Shown here piece after piece: positions 54,801 through 60,800 of a DNA stretch of 64,000 nucleotides. The notes beneath the pieces were generated by a model. The model ran no database searches. It was not told the DNA's origin and saw nothing but the letters and a program-made list of their open reading frames with translations. Where the stretch lies: contig KL647298.1 in NCBI GenBank assembly GCA_000727475.1, forward strand, positions 479,804-543,803. The letters are read 5' to 3'. Positions within the stretch are counted from its first letter, which is position 1; each line of letters starts with the position of its first letter. This stretch comes from Sarcocystis neurona (lineage: Eukaryota; Apicomplexa; Conoidasida; Eucoccidiorida; Sarcocystidae). The translations under genes and the position numbers were made by a program.

Positions 54801-57800
54801 TTTTGTGTACCGTGCGACAACTATAGTAAAGTAGTCTCTTAAGCGTACGTCCTTGTCCTTCTGTATACGTCTGTGCACCTCTTTGTGTGTATATGTATAT
54901 ATGTAGGTTTACACACGTGTACGTCGATACACATATATATGTAAATGTGGGCATATATATGAGGCTGGCGACGTAGACAGTTCTAAAGAAGTGTTGCGTC
55001 GTGCTGCCGCGACTTCTCTTTCGAGCGCGCGTGTGCTGCTCTTGAGTCTGCTGCTGCTGGTTGCTACTGAGAGCAATTTGTGTGCCCCACAGGCTGCTGC
55101 TGCGGGAGGCTGCCGGTGTCGCTGGACTCTGCTGCTCCGCCCCTTGTTGCTGCCGCTGTCTACGTGTCGCTGCTGCCTGTCACGTGTGCCGTCGCAATTG
55201 CTGCTGAATTGTATCTTGCTTCACGTTGCCGCTGCCGTTGTTACTGTTTCTCCTTCTCCGGCTGCCACTGCTCTAGAACTTCTTCTCCTGAGTGCTTCCT
55301 GCTGCTGTTACCCGGGTGCTGTCCTGACTGTCTGCGTAGGTGTGTTGCTGCTCTACTTTCTGCTGCTGTTCGTTGTCTTACTGCTGTCCCGCGGTCTCAT
55401 GGCTGCTGCAGCTGCTGATGACCGCCAGGCAGGCATCTACGTCTGCTGCTTGCTGCTACATCTACAGGCGTAGGATCGACGTCTGTAGTATCGTTCTGCT
55501 GGTGCTGCTGCAACCTTCCTGCTGCTGCTGCTGATTCTGCTGCTACCCTCGTGTTTTCTGTCGTCGCGCCTGCCCTTCGGCTGCTGTTGTTCCTCCTGCG
55601 AGCCGTGTTCTTCCTCGGCAGTTCTTGCGCAACTTCCTGCGCTGTTGCTGCGGCTCTCTGCGTCTGCCGTTGTGACTGACCCGCCCTCTGTCTGCGTCTG
55701 CTGTTGCTGTGCTGCTGCCGCTGTGCGTTTGCGGCGCGGCCCGCACTGCTGCTACTGCCGCTGGCACCAGGACGGCGAGTGCGACCGCAGCTGTTTCAAC
55801 GAAGCATGCGGCTGGGATGGAGAGGACTGCTTGGTGCGGCGCATGTTCCCCGAAGTGCTAGAAGTGCTGCTGTCACTGGTCGAGCCGTCCTGCAACTTCT
55901 ACTCTGCTTCCTTTACATGCACGCCCCGCTGCCGCATGCAGTACCAGCGTCTGCTGCTGTCTAAGGAACACAGCTGCTGCCTAAACGCGGGCTTCGAAGT
56001 ACTTGCTGCAGTGTGGAAGATTGAGAACCGGCATCCTGCGGTGCTTCGCCTCAGCAGCAGCAGCAGCAACCGTAGCAGCGCTGCTTCTGCTGCCGCAGCA
56101 CATGCGTCGACGCCCCAGCTTTCCTCTTCTTTCTCTTCTTCTTCTTCGTTGAATTCCTCGCCTTCTTTACTCTTTACCGCGGCCGAGAGCGTGTGGAGGC
56201 CAGAACGCACAATAGCGTTCTTGGAGCAAAGCTGCGGCATGCCGTTCGATCGCACGTGCAGCAGTGGCAGGGCGAGGCAGCAGGTGGTGCTTCGCATGCA
56301 GTTGCTCGGCCTAGCTGCTGGCGCTGTTCTCAAAGACAAAGTTGCTGCTGACACCCTCGTGACGCTTCTGGCCCACACGGTGGCGCAGCGGCTGAGACTC
56401 GTGGACAGCGATGTGCCCCGCGTAGTTCTGCGGCCAGCTGCTGCAGGCGTCGAGGCCGAAGTCTTTGTCGACGCAGGGGTCTACGCAGATAGATCTTTCC
56501 TCTTCCTCAAGAACGAGGTACGTGCAGCGGAGCGGAAGGCTGCGGAAGTAGCAGCAGCAACAGCAGGAGGGCAGAACAGCCACACTGGGCTAGCATCTAC
56601 AGAAGGGGGGATTCAACAGGAAAATTGGTCCGCAGGAGCGGAGCAGCAGCGGCAGCTAGATCGAAGAAGCAGTAGCAGGGCAGCAGCAGGAGTCGGACAG
56701 CAGCCACAAGGACGCAGAAGCACAGCAGCAGAGCTACGGCGGCGGCGGCAACAGCAGAGACAGCTCGACGCAGCAGTTTTGCTGTAGTGAATGCAGTGCA
56801 GCGGCAGAAACGTAGCAGCGCCCGTGCTGCAGCAGTGGGAGAGCTCCTCACAGACGTAGATAAAGCAAAAAACAGCAGCAGCAGCCGCGACAAGGGTAGC
56901 AGCGAAGTAAAACGAAAAGAAGTGGCATTACAAGGGAACTGCAAGAGCAGCCTCAGAGCTGTAAGAGAGGAAGAGAGACATCAAGAAAAGAGAGTGACAA
57001 AGATACAGCAATACAGTGACAGCAGCAAATTTAGAGGAGGCCCTGCATGCTAAGTCAGCACCAGCAGCTGCTGCAGGCCCGCAGCAGGCGTATGGTATCC
57101 AACAGCAGCAGCTGGACGTCGCTGGCCGTGCGACGGCCGCAACAGGAGTAATCCGGCAGCAACAACCGCAGCGACGTGGGTAGCAGCTTGGGAAGCGACA
57201 CCAGCAGAAGCGGCGGTCGGAGAGTTAGCGCAGCCTGCGCAGCAGTAACCCCGGCAGACGCGCGGGTGTTGCAGCACAGCTGCACCTGGTATGGCGCAGC
57301 AGGAGCAGTTCAGGTAGCAGCAGCAAAGCAGGAGCAGCAGCAAAGCAGGAGCAGCAGCGGCAGAAGAATCTACGAACAGCAAAACGCTCGTTTGACTTGT
57401 TACGGCATCAGCTGCACCCTCCCCAACCTTCGACACTCTCTTGAAGTTGTTGCTGCTGGCCTTCACGTTGCACCAAGCTCTCGCAGCAACTGCCACACGT
57501 AGGCATAGCGCCGCCCTTCTGTAGCTGTCGCTGTTCAAATGTATCCGCACAAGTTCACTCCCACACAAACATATACTTTCTCTCATCGTCACGCCGACAC
57601 CAGCTTCTGTCTTCGTAGACTTCTCTACACCGGCCTACCTACCTCTGCAAATACACGCAGGTCTACACACACATATATATATATATATACATATCTGTAC
57701 AGTTGTCTTCCACTGTTCTTCACTGTCCTTTTCTCTGCGTCCCGCTGCTTCTCTCTCTATGCGTGCACATGCATGAATACGTCTATGTTGCTTTGCTGCA

Positions 57801-60800
57801 GTCCACGGACGCATCCCGAGGTTCCTTCCCCTGCATGCTCTCCTTTCCTCGTCGTCATTTCTTCTCGCTCGGCCCCCCTCTTCTCCAGGCGTATTGATCG
57901 ATCCAGGCAGACAGAGTATGCGCACTGGCTACTTATATACGTGCCCTGAAGGGAAGCGAGCAAGTTTCAGCAGAGAATTCCATCAGTGAGCAGCACTCGC
58001 ATGCGCAGACTGAGAGGGGACTGCCTTTTCCTGACGCTGTGTTGCTAGGATTTAGCAGAATTACTTCTAGGTATAGGTGGCGGTCGAGACATCATCGCTT
58101 CGGGCGTCTGCTGCTGTGTTGCTGCGTGCTGCGTTCGCCTGTTGTTCCTGCTGCTGCGCTGCTGCCGCCCCACGTTTCCGCTGCTGCTGTGCGTCTGCAT
58201 TTGTGTGGCGCGTCAGGAGACGCTGAGAAAGCTAGAAGCGGCCGTCTCTCGGCGGCTGCACACGCTCGACTTAGATGCCTTTTTGCTGCAGCAGGAGCCG
58301 CTGCGACAGCAGCAGCAGCAGCACGAGGCGCTTCGTTTTCCGCAGCAGCAGCACTCCCCGCAAGAGCAGTACTATCGAGAACAGCAGGATGCAGACGCGC
58401 TGCAGCGGGAGCAGGGCCAGGACGGCAGCAAAACCAGCAGCGGCGGAAGTGTCGGCTATTTCTTGCAGGCGAAGATCGACGTCTCGCAGATCACCACACG
58501 CAGCATTTTGTCGCCCGCAGTGGACCAATCTGCTGCTGCTGCGTCTCCTTCTGCGGGAATTGGCTCTGCTCTTTCTTCCGCTGCGTCCTCCTCGTCTTTG
58601 CTGCAGCTCCCTTACGCAGGGACTCTCGGACTCGATGACATGCTTCTGGATTTGCCGGCCGAAGGCTGCTCTGCGGAAGAACTTCACCAGACGCTGCACC
58701 CTGCCTACTCTTTGTTGCTGCCACCCCACCGCCTTCCCCTGCCCCATCATCCAGCAGCAGCAGCAACTGCGTCGTCGCGTCGATATCCTGCCGCCGTCGC
58801 TGCGTCCCTTGGGGAAGCCCGTCCCGCCGTGGCTGCAGCAGCTCCAACGCAGAGAACGTTTGATGAAGGCGCCGCTGGCGACCACACTTTTCTTCCCACA
58901 GCAAAAGTGGGTTCTCTGCTACGGCCGCAGCAGCCGCTCCCGCTGCAGCGCATTTCAGCGCCAACGCAGAGCAGCAGCGACTACGAAGCAGCCGTACGCA
59001 GGAAGGGAAGGGCACAAACTGCTGTGTTGACGGAAGCAGACCACATGTTATCAAAGCATCGCAGCAACACCAGCACAGAAACAGGCACCAGACCCAGCAG
59101 CCCCGTTGATAGCAGTCAGAGCGATGCGCGGAGAAAGAACACCAGCAGCGAGAGCGTGGAGGACAGCCCCGTCACTAGGCGCAACCTCGGCACAGGTATA
59201 TACAGCAGCAGCAGCGGTAACGGAGATGCGGCGGGAGAAGACCTACGCACGCGCGCCAAGTCCCACATTCTGTCCCTGCCTCTGCAGCAACACGCATCTG
59301 CTGTTGCCTCTTCTTTTCCTCTCCCAGCGAAGCCGACCTCTGCCGTTGCTCCTGCCGTTGCGAGTAGGTCTGCTATTCCTGCTGCTGCTGGTGCACTTCG
59401 AAGGCGGACTCTACTGTCGCGGTCGTTGAGGCGTCTGAGTGCTGGTAGTGCTGCTGCTGCTGCAGGTGCATTTGTTTCTCATATGGGGAGGGGCAGCTCG
59501 TCTTTCCAGCAGCGCGTATACGAACACGGGGAAGCGGAGCCAGTGCGCTGTGCTGGCGCTGGTGCTGCCGGCAGCAGCACGGCAGAGGGCTACCAGCGTT
59601 TCGCAGGCCCCGCAGAAGACAAGGTGGTCTGCGACAATGGGACCTGGGTGCTACAGCAGCATCTGACTTGCATGCGCAGCTGTCCTTCCCTTGCGCTTTC
59701 GCTTGCTGCTGCTGCCGCTGAAGCGTCTGCCTCCCCCGAGGCTGCTGCGGCAGCGTCACGGGATCCTCACGCCACTGCAGCAAATGGGAGTGACGGCCCT
59801 TCGGGCGGAGGACCAGCAGCAGGAAGACCAGCAGCAGGCCAGAAACGGGAGCTGAAGCTGGGCGACGCTGCAGCCTCTTCAACGGAGAAGGCTGCCTCTG
59901 CGTGGTACCTGCTGCAGACTTCTTCCTCTACCTCGCTCTCTTCGTTGTTCTTTAGCATGGGCCAGAACAACAGCAGCAGCAGCAGCCGAGCAACACCAGC
60001 AGGCAGCCCACGGCGGGGTCCCGCCGGAGCCGCTCCTGCCTCCGTCTCTCCGGCCTCCGCTTCCTTCGCTGCTTCTTCTTCTTCGTCTTCCGGCCCGAGC
60101 AGCAGCAGCGGCGATGGTAGTCAAGACGTGGTGCTGCTTCCTACCGACGGGTACCGCGTTGTAGGGGAAAATGGACAGCAGCACTTCCCCCACAGCAGCG
60201 AGCTGCTGCTGTACTGCGCTGCTGGGTACGCGGCGGCAGCAGCAGATGCCTCGCCTACTCGCATGCGTTGCAGCAACGGCGTGTGGACGGGTCGGCGTCT
60301 TCGCTGTCTGCAGCTCTGTCTTCCGTTCCCAGACCTGGGGCCTGCCTACGTCGTGCAGGGGGGGGGAGGCGGCAGCAGCGCAGCGAAGCCGACAGCACCA
60401 GGAGCAGCAGCAACAGCAGCACCTGACGAGGACGGAGAGAGAAGCCGACGTGAAGAAGGAGACTGGAGGGTAGTAAGCTGCAGCAAAGGGTACTACCCCC
60501 AGCGGCGGTCATATACGGCAGTCTGTCATGATGGGGCGTGGATGTACTCGCAACAGCCAGCTCCGTTTGCTTGCACCAAGGCATCGCCTCCGGACATGCA
60601 GGAAGGGGCTACAGGTTTTCAAAAGATTCTTCTGCAGATGTTCAGCAGCGAGGGCTTGACTGGACTTATTGTCTTTACATTGTTGGTGCTGGTTGCTGCC
60701 GCTGCTGTTGCTGCTGCCTGGCACTTCTACTTCAAGAGAAAGGCCAGAGAGAACTTCGTCAAACGAGAAGAAGCCGTGCAGGCGCTGCAGGAGGCCAGCA

